Under the pieces are notes generated by a model that saw only the letters and a list, made by a program, of their open reading frames with translations, made no database searches and was not told where the DNA came from. A stretch of 64,000 nt of DNA from SZUA-36 sp963704855 (GTDB lineage Bacteria; Pseudomonadota; Gammaproteobacteria; Xanthomonadales; SZUA-36), in assembly GCA_963704855.1 (NCBI GenBank), contig CAVPHY010000001.1, positions 186,001-250,000 on the forward strand. Reading direction: 5' to 3'. Shown in pieces: positions 1 through 7,731 of the stretch (within the stretch, counting starts at the first letter, position 1; every line of letters begins with the position of its first letter). Made by a program: the position numbers and the translations under genes.

Positions 1-758
1 CGAACAGGTTCACGCCATTTTACCTCGTAACGTGCAAGGTCCAGTTCCGTGACCGCGTTGTTGGTTGCCGCTGCAATCTTCGCAGCAATCGGCCCCAGAG
101 CCAGCGCTTTCTCGCCTTTCTGCTGGATATACCTGAGCGTATTCGCCAGGTCTTCCTGCACATGGTTCCATCCTAATGGCGGCGCCATGCCGTCCACGGT
201 TTGTGTCCTTTGCGTTTCAGGGTAGTCTTTCAATACCTCGGCAATGCGTTTGACTACATTGTGATGCCACATTTCCACCCGGTAACCCTCAGAGGCCATC
301 TTTATCGCGGGCTCGATGAGGTCCTTCCACGGCATGGAGCCATACTTCTGATGCAAAGCCCAGGCGCCCTGCACCATTCCCGGCACGGCCACCGAATGGG
401 CGCCGCTTCTAATGCTGTCCGGGTTTTTCAAATAGAACTCGGCAGTCGCTGCTGCCGGCGCCGTCTCACGTGCATCCAGGGTGGTAGTTTTTCCATCACT
501 GGCGCTGTGCACCACGGCGAACATGCCGCCACCCACACCGGAGCTGAAAGGATGCGCGACAGCCGCTGCAAATGCAGTCGCAATGGCTGCATCGACCGCA
601 TTGCCACCTTTTTCCAGTACCTGCTGTCCGGCCCACGCCGCAGGACCAACGGAGGTTACGAGCATGCCGTCCCTGCCCCACGCGGGCTCAAAACTGGCGG
701 CCTGACCGCCTTCACTCACCAGTAACGAAATAAAAAATGTGAAGATGATTTTTTTCAG
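1..758 (-). CDS. ggt: gamma-glutamyltransferase, N-terminal part (runs off window)
   Basis: Translation of the minus strand gives a hydrophobic leader followed by the large-subunit start of gamma-glutamyltranspeptidase: LVTSVGPAAWAGQQVLEKGG, then GNAVDAAIA, HPFSSGVGGGMFAV and LDARETAP, all hallmarks of this family. The enzyme is normally periplasmic, cleaves glutathione and gamma-glutamyl bonds, and self-processes at a conserved Thr; that site would lie beyond the left edge. No ATG, GTG or TTG precedes the leader in frame. The best start is a CTG at 758-756 overlapping the TGA of the ferredoxin gene as CTGA, behind an AGGGAG ribosome-binding site. A GTG at about 721 would cut the signal peptide. 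Family call is firm; start is inferred. Confidence 0.88.
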   Translation of the reverse strand, partial: MKKIIFTFFISLLVSEGGQAASFEPAWGRDGMLVTSVGPAAWAGQQVLEKGGNAVDAAIATAFAAAVAHPFSSGVGGGMFAVVHSASDGKTTTLDARETAPAAATAEFYLKNPDSIRSGAHSVAVPGMVQGAWALHQKYGSMPWKDLIEPAIKMASEGYRVEMWHHNVVKRIAEVLKDYPETQRTQTVDGMAPPLGWNHVQEDLANTLRYIQQKGEKALALGPIAAKIAAATNNAVTELDLARYEVKWREPV

Positions 759-1012
759 AGCTTCGCTCCCTGAATCAGCTTGTGATATTTTTCCCACAGT
801 TGTTCCTCTGTTTCCACATGCCCGGGGTCTTTCGGTATACATTCAACCGGGCAGACTTCGACGCATTGCGGTGTGTCAAAATGGCCCACGCACTCGGTAC
901 ACAGCATGGGGTTTATTTCGTAAATCTCGACACCCTGGTAGATGGCCTCGTTGGGGCATTCGGGCTCGCAGACATCGCAGTTGATGCATTCTGCGGTAAT
1001 GGTCAAAGCCAC
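755..1012 (-). CDS. yfhL: YfhL-type 2[4Fe-4S] ferredoxin
   Basis: An 85-residue ferredoxin with two cysteine clusters: CINCDVCEPECP near the N-terminus and CTECVGHFDTPQCVEVCP in the middle, the second with the longer inter-cysteine loop typical of YfhL/Alvin-type ferredoxins. It ends in the family's HVETEEQLWEKY tail. It should carry low-potential electrons in the cytoplasm. GTG start at 1012-1010 overlaps the coaD stop as TAGTG, and its own stop overlaps the next gene, so coaD, yfhL and ggt look translationally coupled. The coaD-yfhL neighbourhood is common in gammaproteobacteria. Confidence 0.95.
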   Translation of the reverse strand: MALTITAECINCDVCEPECPNEAIYQGVEIYEINPMLCTECVGHFDTPQCVEVCPVECIPKDPGHVETEEQLWEKYHKLIQGAKL

Positions 1013-1517
1013 TATGAACGACCTGTTATTTCGAACTGCTGCCTGAGTGCGAGCTCGATTTCCGGCCCGACAAATTGCGAGACATCGCCGTCGAGACGGG
1101 CCACCTCACGCACCAGCGTTGAGGAAATAAACCCGAATTGATCATCCGGCGTCAGGAACATGGTCTCAACTTCATCACACAGGTTGCGGTTCATGCTGGC
1201 CAGCTGGAATTCGTATTCAAAATCCGAAACGGCCCGCAGACCACGAATAATGATTCGGGCATCACATTCCAGGACAAAATCGACCAAAAGGTTGTGGAAG
1301 CCGACAATCGTGATATTGTCCAAGTTCATGCAATTGCGATTCGGCCAGCTCAATACGTTTTTCCAGGGTGAAAAACGGCGTTTTATGCGGGCTCTCTGCA
1401 ATCGCCACGATCACGTGATCGAAGACCCGCGCGGCACGGGTAACCAAGGTCGGTATGGCCGTGGGTTATCGGGTCAAAGGTGCCGGGGTATACCGCTACA
1501 CGGTGTGGATTTCTCAA
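1012..1517 (-). CDS. coaD: phosphopantetheine adenylyltransferase, two frameshifts
   Basis: CoaD transfers AMP to 4'-phosphopantetheine in coenzyme A synthesis. The whole protein can be read in pieces: YPGTFDPITHGHTD (nucleotide-binding HxGH motif), then TRAARVFDHVIVAIA, FFTLEKRIELAE, NITIVGFHNLLVDF and the C-terminal ISSTLVREVA motif. Two joins need the removal of one base each, near 1444-1448 and near 1320-1324; both lie in a CTTGG string on the coding strand. With both removed the product is 167 residues, the family's length. Start is a TTG at 1517 behind AGGAA. Because the enzyme is essential, sequence error or a second copy elsewhere is more likely than true loss. Confidence 0.88.
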
Positions 1518-1591
1518 GGCATTTCCTGATGAATTTCAACGAACAGCTATTCTACCCTTGTTCAGGTGCGGGATTAAACCAAGCTGTGGAT

Positions 1592-1620
1592 AAAAAGAGG
1601 CCGGCGAAATTGCCGGCCTT
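1592..1620 (-). terminator. rho-independent terminator after rsmD
   Basis: On the minus strand a GGCCGGC/GCCGGCC stem with a short AATTTC loop is followed by TCTTTTT. It lies 39 bases past the rsmD stop and before coaD, so it should separate the two transcripts. Confidence 0.85.
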
Positions 1621-1658
1621 AATGCAGGGACTGAAAACAGACGGGGAGCCTGCCTTCG

Positions 1659-2267
1659 TTAATCAGACCCGTCTTGGGGAAGATTTCTTTCGTCATCGAG
1701 GGTTTGTCTGCGGAATAGTTGCATGCGAACCTCACCAAGTTGCTGGTCACGCCACACGCGCCAGCCCGGCGGAGGCGCAACCGGTTTGTTTGCCGGCGAT
1801 TCCACGTATACGAAGCCGCCGCGGCGCACGCAGGCGACTTTGTCCAGCCTCTCAAGCACCAGCCCGGCGAGGTTACTGTCAAACGGCGGGTCTACAAATA
1901 CGATATCAAAGATCTCGGGCTTGAACTCTTCGATCATCGACATCGCCCCGCCATGCTGCAGTTTGACCTGCACGGCCTGCAGCTGTTCGATACCCTGGCG
2001 CAGTACTTCCTGCGCCTGCAGGTGTTTCTCAATCATCAACACGGATGCGGCACCACGTGATGCAGCCTCAAAACCCAGAGCACCGGTACCGGCAAACAGG
2101 TCCGCGCAATCCGCGGCGGGTATCCAGGGCTGTAGCCAGTTGAACAGGGTTTCACGGCAGCGGTCACCACTGGGACGCAGACCCGCCACGTCGGCAACGG
2201 CCAGGCGGCGCCCGCGCCAATTACCACCGATTATCCTGACGCTATTGTTTTTTCCAGATTTGCTCAT
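1659..2267 (-). CDS. rsmD: 16S rRNA (guanine966-N2)-methyltransferase
   Basis: RsmD methylates G966 of 16S rRNA in the small subunit using S-adenosylmethionine. Visible motifs are the N-terminal RIIGGNWRGRRL, RPSGDRCRETLFNWL, the SAM-binding DLFAGTGALGFEAASRGA, and the catalytic VDPPF. I place the start at the ATG at 2267 (MSKSGKNN), giving 202 residues, the usual size; an in-frame upstream start would add 13 residues. It is divergent from ftsY, a standard arrangement in gammaproteobacteria. Confidence 0.95.
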   Translation of the reverse strand: MSKSGKNNSVRIIGGNWRGRRLAVADVAGLRPSGDRCRETLFNWLQPWIPAADCADLFAGTGALGFEAASRGAASVLMIEKHLQAQEVLRQGIEQLQAVQVKLQHGGAMSMIEEFKPEIFDIVFVDPPFDSNLAGLVLERLDKVACVRRGGFVYVESPANKPVAPPPGWRVWRDQQLGEVRMQLFRRQTLDDERNLPQDGSD

Positions 2268-2351
2268 ATGTAAGGAGCCTCTGTTTACCTGTTTTTGAAC
2301 GGCCAAGCTGATAGCATATCGCTTTTGTTGCCGGGGGTTAAACCCAAACTC

Positions 2352-3344
2352 ATGTTTCGAATATTTAAAAAGAAAGACAAAAAGCCCGGTGAGCTACAGG
2401 ATGTGCAGCTGCGTCCGGTGGAGCAATCCGGTATCGACCCGCTGGAAAAACTGCTGGGAGACTCCCGCAGCACCATTGGAAAACGCCTCAAGGCGCTGGT
2501 CAGCGGGCACGCAGATATCAATGAAGACCTGCTGGATGAGCTCGAGACGACCCTGCTGACGGCCGATGTCGGCGTCAAGGCCAGCCTCGGCATCATGGAA
2601 AACTTACGTATCGCTATCGACAACGGCACGATCACCGATCCACAGTCCTTATTGCCGGCGGTACAGGCCGAGCTGTATGAACTGATCGAACCCTGTGAGC
2701 AATTCCTGGCCATTGATGCAAGCCGCAAACCCTTTGTCATCCTCATGGTTGGCATCAACGGCGCCGGAAAAACCACCACGATAGGCAAGCTGGCGCAGCG
2801 CTTCAAGGAAGACGGACTATCGGTGATGCTGGCTGCTGGCGATACTTTCCGGGCTGCTGCCGTTGAACAGCTTAAGTCATGGGGTGCGCGTAATGATGTA
2901 CCGGTGGTGTCGCAGGGTACCGGGGCTGACTCCGCTGCGGTGATCTTTGACGCGATACAGTCGGCCAGGGCCCGCGATATCGATGTGCTGATCGCAGATA
3001 CCGCCGGACGTCTGCATACCCAGTCCAACCTGATGGAAGAATTGAAGAAGATTCGCCGTGTCATCGCACGCGTCGACGAAACTGCACCGCATGAAGTGAT
3101 GCTGGTAGTCGATGCAGGTACCGGCACCAATGCCCTGAACCAGGCCCAGCATTTCAACGAGGCGGTCAATATCACCGGCATCACCATCACCAAGCTGGAT
3201 GGCACCGCCCGCGGCGGTATGCTGTTTGCCATCGCCAGTGAACTGGGTATCCCGATCCGTTTTATCGGTGTGGGCGAGGCTGCCAAGGACCTGCGTCCGT
3301 TTGATGCCGGCACCTTCATCAATGCCATCCTGCCGCTGGACTAG
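2352..3344 (+). CDS. ftsY: signal recognition particle receptor FtsY
   Basis: FtsY is the membrane-associated SRP receptor GTPase that docks ribosomes carrying membrane proteins. The NG domain is complete: GINGAGKTTTIGKLA (G1), AGDTFRAAAVEQL, DTAGRLHTQSNLMEEL (G3), TKLDGTARGG (G4) and FIGVGEAAKDLRPF. The start MFRIFKKKDKKPG gives 330 residues, so the acidic A domain is very short. The stop codon (TAG, 3342-3344) lies inside the left end of the inverted-repeat element that follows, so the insertion probably reset the C-terminus, which ends LPLD rather than the more usual extended tail. Confidence 0.95.
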   Translation: MFRIFKKKDKKPGELQDVQLRPVEQSGIDPLEKLLGDSRSTIGKRLKALVSGHADINEDLLDELETTLLTADVGVKASLGIMENLRIAIDNGTITDPQSLLPAVQAELYELIEPCEQFLAIDASRKPFVILMVGINGAGKTTTIGKLAQRFKEDGLSVMLAAGDTFRAAAVEQLKSWGARNDVPVVSQGTGADSAAVIFDAIQSARARDIDVLIADTAGRLHTQSNLMEELKKIRRVIARVDETAPHEVMLVVDAGTGTNALNQAQHFNEAVNITGITITKLDGTARGGMLFAIASELGIPIRFIGVGEAAKDLRPFDAGTFINAILPLD

Positions 3345-3609
3345 TGTACTGTCACACGTATATTGTAGGGTTCAGCGGGTCGTGAAGCGGTCGACCGCAA
3401 GGCGTGCTTTGCTGGTAATGGCGTGCCCTTGCCAAGAAGCGCAACACAGCGGACGGCTGCTTCACGGCTCGCCCGAAGGGAGCTACCCTGATGCTCCAAT
3501 ACGGCGTTGCAGCCCTTGCAAAGGACAAGCCATTCCCTGCGGACTGCGCCTTGTCTTGGAACATCAGGGTAGCTCTGAACCCTACAATATACGTGTGACA
3601 GTACACTAG
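3341..3609. mobile_element. MITE-like element with perfect 35-bp terminal inverted repeats
   Basis: The first 35 bases (3341-3375) are the exact reverse complement of the last 35 (3575-3609). A second nested inverted repeat, 19 bases with one mismatch, pairs 3481-3499 with 3556-3574, and GTGAAGC near 3386 pairs with GCTTCAC near 3458. The ends read CTAGTGTACTGTCACACG. There is no credible ORF inside. This is the structure of a non-autonomous transposon. It sits tightly between ftsY and mutY, ending ftsY and leaving nine bases before the mutY start. The parent transposase family is not identified. Confidence 0.85.
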
Positions 3610-3618
3610 CCGGGCGAT

Positions 3619-4659
3619 TTGAAATTTTCCACGCAACTCCTCGAATGGTGGGACCAGCACGGCCGTAAAGACCTGCCCTGGCAACACCCGCGCAGCGCTT
3701 ATCGTGTGTGGGTTGCCGAGATAATGCTGCAGCAAACCCAGGTCAAGACTGTTACCCCCTATTTCAACCGTTTTATTGAACGGTTTCCGGATATTCAAAG
3801 CCTGGCCAACGCATCCACGGATGATGTACTGGCTTATTGGTCCGGCCTCGGTTACTACGCCCGTGCCCGCAACCTGCTCAAGACCGCCAGGATCTGCGTT
3901 GACACTCATGATGCGAAACTGCCACGAAGCCCGCAAGCACTGGCTGCCCTGCCCGGCATCGGCGAGAGCACCGCCAATGCCATCTATTCACAGGCCTGCG
4001 ATAAACCGGCGGTGATCCTCGATGGCAATGTAAAACGGGTACTTGCGCGATATTTCGCCGTTGAAGGCTGGCCGGGCAAGGCCAGTGTTCACAAGCAACT
4101 GTGGAGTACTGCCGGGCAATTATTACCCGCAAAACGCGGCGCCGATTACACCCAGGCCATCATGGACCTGGGTGCGACACTATGTACCCGTACCCGGCCA
4201 GCCTGCGAGCAGTGCCCGGTCAAGCAGAATTGCAAAGCCTTCACAACCGGAAACGTCGATAGTTTCCCTGCGCGTCGCCCTGCTTTGAAAATCAGAAAGA
4301 AAGTTGTACAGATGCTGATCCTCAAAGACGCACATGGAAACGTCCTGCTCGAACGGCGCCCACCCGCCGGCATCTGGGGTGGCCTGTGGTCGTTGCCGGC
4401 AGATGACGATGGCATGCCAGTTCAACAACGCCTGGGCCTTAACGGACACCCACTGAAAGCGCTTGCCGCCTTGCAGCATCAACTGACCCACATCCATATG
4501 ACCATCCAGCCGCTAATTGCTCATGCAGACCTGCATTCAGGCGGGGTAGAATGTACACAGGATCAACGCTGGTTCAGCCAGCAGGAATGGCCGGCGCTCG
4601 GCCTGCCCCAGCCGGTCAGACACCTGCTGGAAACCTACATGGAGAATGACGGAACATGA
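3619..4659 (+). CDS. mutY: A/G-specific adenine glycosylase MutY
   Basis: MutY removes adenine mispaired with 8-oxoguanine. The HhH-GPD domain shows WVAEIMLQQTQV with the catalytic Glu, LPGIGESTANAI (helix-hairpin-helix) and ILDGNVKRVLAR with the catalytic Asp. The iron-sulfur loop has the spacing C-x6-C-x2-C-x5-C (CTRTRPACEQCPVKQNC), and a NUDIX-like C-terminal domain follows. It has 346 residues from a TTG start with a weak ribosome-binding site; the element ending at 3609 occupies the position of any native leader. It overlaps yggX as ATGA. Confidence 0.95.
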   Translation: MKFSTQLLEWWDQHGRKDLPWQHPRSAYRVWVAEIMLQQTQVKTVTPYFNRFIERFPDIQSLANASTDDVLAYWSGLGYYARARNLLKTARICVDTHDAKLPRSPQALAALPGIGESTANAIYSQACDKPAVILDGNVKRVLARYFAVEGWPGKASVHKQLWSTAGQLLPAKRGADYTQAIMDLGATLCTRTRPACEQCPVKQNCKAFTTGNVDSFPARRPALKIRKKVVQMLILKDAHGNVLLERRPPAGIWGGLWSLPADDDGMPVQQRLGLNGHPLKALAALQHQLTHIHMTIQPLIAHADLHSGGVECTQDQRWFSQQEWPALGLPQPVRHLLETYMENDGT

Positions 4660-4934
4660 CTGAACGAATGGTTAAATGCATGCTGCTGAATGAAGAACTG
4701 CCCGGCCTGGCGTTTCAGACCTATCCCGGAGAACTGGGCAAAAAGGTATTTGAGAACATCTCAATGCAGGCCTGGCAGAAATGGCTGGCCCACCAGACCA
4801 TATTGATCAACGAACACCGCCTGAGCCCGCTTGAACCGGCCCACCGGAAGTTTCTCGAGGAGGAAATGGATAAGTTCTTTTTCGGCGAGGGTTCGGCAAT
4901 TCCCGAGGGATATGTACCCGAAGACAACAAATAA
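4656..4934 (+). CDS. yggX: Fe(2+)-trafficking / oxidative damage protection protein YggX
   Basis: A 92-residue protein matching the YggX family in length and motifs: the single conserved Cys in VKCMLLNEELPGL, then YPGELGKKVFENIS, W-x-x-W and INEHRLSPLEP, FLEEEMDKFFFG. It protects Fe-S proteins and DNA from oxidative damage. ATG overlaps the mutY stop, so the two are coupled, a functional pairing seen across gammaproteobacteria. Confidence 0.95.
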   Translation: MTERMVKCMLLNEELPGLAFQTYPGELGKKVFENISMQAWQKWLAHQTILINEHRLSPLEPAHRKFLEEEMDKFFFGEGSAIPEGYVPEDNK

Positions 4935-5013
4935 GACGCATTATTCTTGACTTGATCACGTCGAAACGTTTTAATACCGCGCTCTCTGATTCCAGAGACG
5001 CGTTAGAAGAAAT

Positions 5014-5089
<76 letters not shown>

Positions 5090-5180
5090 TTCTTCTCCTG
5101 TCTATCCTGTATTACCCCTAAGATCCGAGCGGCGTCAAAATATTCTGAATAATGCGCTCTTTTGAAAATTTCTATTTATC

Positions 5181-5236
5181 AGGTTTTATCACCTATTATT
5201 CAGGTATAATTACCTATATTTCAGGTGCTGAATCGG
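5181..5236 (+). promoter_or_regulatory. probable operator array with overlapping -10 box
   Basis: Two copies of AGGT-N6-ACCT lie at 5181-5194 and 5202-5215, exactly 21 bp apart, and a third half-site AGGT follows at 5223, again 21 bp on. Each is preceded by a T-rich TATCAGGT/TTCAGGT context. A perfect TATAAT (5205-5210) sits inside the second site. The next gene, 38 bp downstream, is a winged-helix regulator, so autoregulation by a protein bound on one DNA face is the natural reading. A matching -35 box is weak. Confidence 0.6.
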
Positions 5237-5273
5237 TTTTGAACAATCCGTCGCATCAGTAGGACCAGGAACA

Positions 5274-5624
5274 ATGAACAGTGTAACTATTTCCGAAGCA
5301 CCATTAATCGGGCTCTTTGGCAGCAAAGCCGCATACCAGGTGCTTATGTACCTGGAAAACTATGATCAGGGTTATGCATCACAGATATCGAAGACTTACG
5401 GAATGTCACTGAGCCAGGCTCAAAAACAACTACTCAAATTCGAGCAACTGGGTTTGATGGTCAGTCGCAAGGAAGGCTCTGCCCGTGTCTATTATTTCAA
5501 ACGCGGCCCGGTTGTTGATGCACTGAGAGTGTTCCTGAGCTCAATACTCAGCGCTCTTCCTGAGTCTGTAGTTTCCAAGTATTACCGGCAAAGAAGAAGA
5601 CCCAGACGCTACGGTAAGAGTTAG
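5274..5624 (+). CDS. winged-helix transcriptional regulator (antitoxin-like)
   Basis: A 116-residue protein with a winged-helix fold: PLIGLFGSKAAYQVLMYLEN, a recognition-helix region GMSLSQAQKQLLKFEQLGL and the wing ARVYYFKRG, followed by a basic tail ending RRRPRRYGKS. Such proteins commonly precede a nucleotidyltransferase gene of the AbiEii/MNT type, and here the partner begins in the overlap TAGTG. I infer a DNA-binding repressor of its own operon acting at the 21-bp-phased sites upstream. Function as an antitoxin is inference only, because the partner is broken. Confidence 0.7.
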   Translation: MNSVTISEAPLIGLFGSKAAYQVLMYLENYDQGYASQISKTYGMSLSQAQKQLLKFEQLGLMVSRKEGSARVYYFKRGPVVDALRVFLSSILSALPESVVSKYYRQRRRPRRYGKS

Positions 5625-6102
5625 TGAAAATCACTTCAAAAACAACACTGACAGAGCTTGCAGTTATCATTTCAGAAACGCTTGAAAGCAACCACATTAT
5701 TGCGACCCTTTCAGAGCATTGGAACCTCTCGGGTTCAGGCACGCAGGCAATCCGCGGTTTTCAGTATTCGCGCACCCGGCAACTGACTGGTACGTGGAAT
5801 TCCCGCCTGCACCATTGGCCTTTGGTGGAACCTATGTGAGCCCGTCAGACTGCGCACTGATAGAAACGAACCACGGCAAGCTTCGAATCATTACACCGAC
5901 GCATTCAGTCATGGATCGATTGATTGCAGCCGTTGCGTGGAGTGAACCACAATCCCTGGAGCAGGCTCTGCTGGTGGTGTCTCACCAGGGTGATAAAATT
6001 GATTGGGATGAACTGGATAGATGGGTGCTGCGGGAAGGGATTGCGAGGGATAGAGAGATTGTTGAGTTTTACCGAAAATCAGAGAGGAATCTTCCCACCT
6101 AA
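5624..6102 (+). pseudogene. nucleotidyltransferase remnant lacking its catalytic core
   Basis: The N-terminal stretch LTELAVIISETLESNHIIAT is in one frame and the C-terminal two thirds (LEPLGFRHAGNPRFSVF, WYVEFPPAPLAFGG, ALIETNHGKLRIITPTHSVM, DRLIAAVAW) in another, joined near 5712-5718. In relatives the GG-x-x and D-x-D nucleotidyltransferase motifs lie exactly at this joint, roughly 30-40 residues. Here they are absent, so the gene has lost its catalytic core by an out-of-frame deletion. Start is GTG at 5624. The partner regulator upstream remains intact. Assignment to a toxin family is from general resemblance. Confidence 0.65.
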
Positions 6103-6217
6103 ACGGCTCAGAAATCACCGTGGTCCGAACATTTAGCCCGGTTGAAGCCCAACAAGCATCCGTTCGGGGACGCTCTAATACGAGTTTTTCTATACGCCAG
6201 CTCAGGATAATTGTTAC

Positions 6218-6500
6218 TCAGATTCCGTTGTTTCGTAGCGAGCCAGAGCGTCGTTTGCATACTGCAATACTTGCGTTCCCTCCAGGGAAAGGAGCCTGTT
6301 CATTGAGGTAGGTCCAGACGATTGCCCGGACCGCATCAGGACCCTTCAGCGGCACGCCACTGGTATGCATCCGGACCAGGAAATCCACCATATCCGGATT
6401 GTTGAGCAAGGCTAGGTTGGTTGCCTGGAAACCATTGCACAGCTCAAATTCGGTGTTGACCACCGCAATACGGTTGGACTGACGAACCTCGTAGGCTCCC
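6218..6500 (-). pseudogene. remnant of an uncharacterised protein
   Basis: The minus strand is open from about 6500 (after an in-frame TAA) to a stop at 6218. It reads VRQSNRIAVVNTEFELCNGF, NPDMVDFLVRMHTSGVPLKG and AVRAIVWTYLN. The composition is protein-like and it begins without a convincing start codon or ribosome-binding site, so I read it as the leftover of a longer gene. It sits between two intact units in a decayed stretch. No family is assigned. Confidence 0.4.
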
Positions 6501-6557
6501 GCTTATGCTCAATGCCCTCCACAAGTCATCCTGGCATATGACTGGCCATTTTTCCCT

Positions 6558-7526
6558 TTACTTGTCCGAAGCAGTGTCACCGGCAATGGCCTTATCGAGC
6601 ATCTCGACCAGCTGCTCGCGACTGTAGCTGTAAGGCCCCCACGTGTTCAGCTGCACAAGCTCATTGATTTTGGTTCCTATGGTCCAGGCCTGTTCCTCTT
6701 GATTTGGAACAACCACGTATCGACGCAGTGGTTTGCCGTCGAATAGCGCATGCATGAATGCTTGTGAAACCTCATCGGGCTCCTTGTAAGACAGCTCACG
6801 CGCGGCCGTTTTTTCATAGTCCGCTTTCATCTCATCGGTCACTTCGCTGCCCTCAGCTTTGATCTGTTCCAATGTTCGAGCCACTTTGCTGCGACGGATA
6901 TTTGACTTGTAGTTACCGGGTTCAACCACACTGACGTTAACACCATGTGGTTCCATCTCCGTGGCCAGCCCATCGGTAAATGCCTCGATCCAGTGCTTGC
7001 TGCCACTGTAGGCACTAAACCCCGGGATCGACGAGCCGGTGCCTGCGATCGAACCCGTTGTCACGATGCGGCCTTTCGATTGCATCACCAACGGAGCGAA
7101 TGCCTTGGTCGTACGGTAAACACCTTCAACATTAACTTTGTAAACAAAGGTCTGATCTTCAATCGGTGTATCTACGACCTCCCCTCCGCCACCAACACCT
7201 GCATTGTTAACAAGGCCATACAGGCCGGTGCCTTTCTCCTGGATCATCACGACAACTGCATCAACCTGATCCTGTTTGGTCACGTCGAGCCTGACGGCCG
7301 TGACATTTCCGATCGAGTTCAGAGCTTCGAGATCCTCTTCCTTACGCGCGCCAGCGTAGACGTGATAGCCATTTTCAGCCAGGGTCTCAGTAAGATTTCG
7401 GCCAATACCGGTACTCGCGCCGGTTATCAGGATTGATCTCTGTTCTTCGGCCACTACGGTTGTTGGTGCTGCGTAAAAAACGATGACAGCGGTCAGGATT
7501 ATGACGACCTGGAGTATCTTGCTCAT
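6558..7526 (-). CDS. short-chain dehydrogenase/reductase with N-terminal membrane anchor or signal
   Basis: A 322-residue classical SDR. The Rossmann motif TGASTGIG is at about residues 35-42, NNAG near 107, the catalytic Ser in TGSIAGTGSSIPG and the Tyr-Lys pair in YSGSK. A proton is moved between an alcohol or ketone substrate and NAD(P). The first 27 residues are hydrophobic and end VVAEEQ, which would place the enzyme in or across the membrane; this is unusual for SDRs. The substrate cannot be read from sequence. It stands alone, with a TTTCC-rich leader downstream of the GST gene. Confidence 0.85.
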   Translation of the reverse strand: MSKILQVVIILTAVIVFYAAPTTVVAEEQRSILITGASTGIGRNLTETLAENGYHVYAGARKEEDLEALNSIGNVTAVRLDVTKQDQVDAVVVMIQEKGTGLYGLVNNAGVGGGGEVVDTPIEDQTFVYKVNVEGVYRTTKAFAPLVMQSKGRIVTTGSIAGTGSSIPGFSAYSGSKHWIEAFTDGLATEMEPHGVNVSVVEPGNYKSNIRRSKVARTLEQIKAEGSEVTDEMKADYEKTAARELSYKEPDEVSQAFMHALFDGKPLRRYVVVPNQEEQAWTIGTKINELVQLNTWGPYSYSREQLVEMLDKAIAGDTASDK

Positions 7527-7731
7527 TGAGTTTCCTTATTGTTGTTGATGGCTGCAACCCAAAGCGGGTGAAGGCAGAACTGAATCCATATTGCCAGAAA
7601 GGTCCGCGGACCGACAAGCGCGACTTGTTTTTTTTAACCAATCCATCCACCGGTCAGCTTTTCCGGTTCCCGAAACTGATGTTGCGATAGGGATTGGATA
7701 AATGCACGCACCTGCCACACTGACACCAGGA

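Noticed and set aside
1012..1517. Programmed +1 frameshifting in coaD
   Set aside because: Two shifts would be needed in one short gene, with no stop codon, slippery site or stimulatory structure, and similar insertions occur in unrelated genes.
2285..3328. 347-residue ORF on the minus strand opposite ftsY
   Set aside because: Ser/Arg-rich shadow of the well-supported ftsY reading frame.
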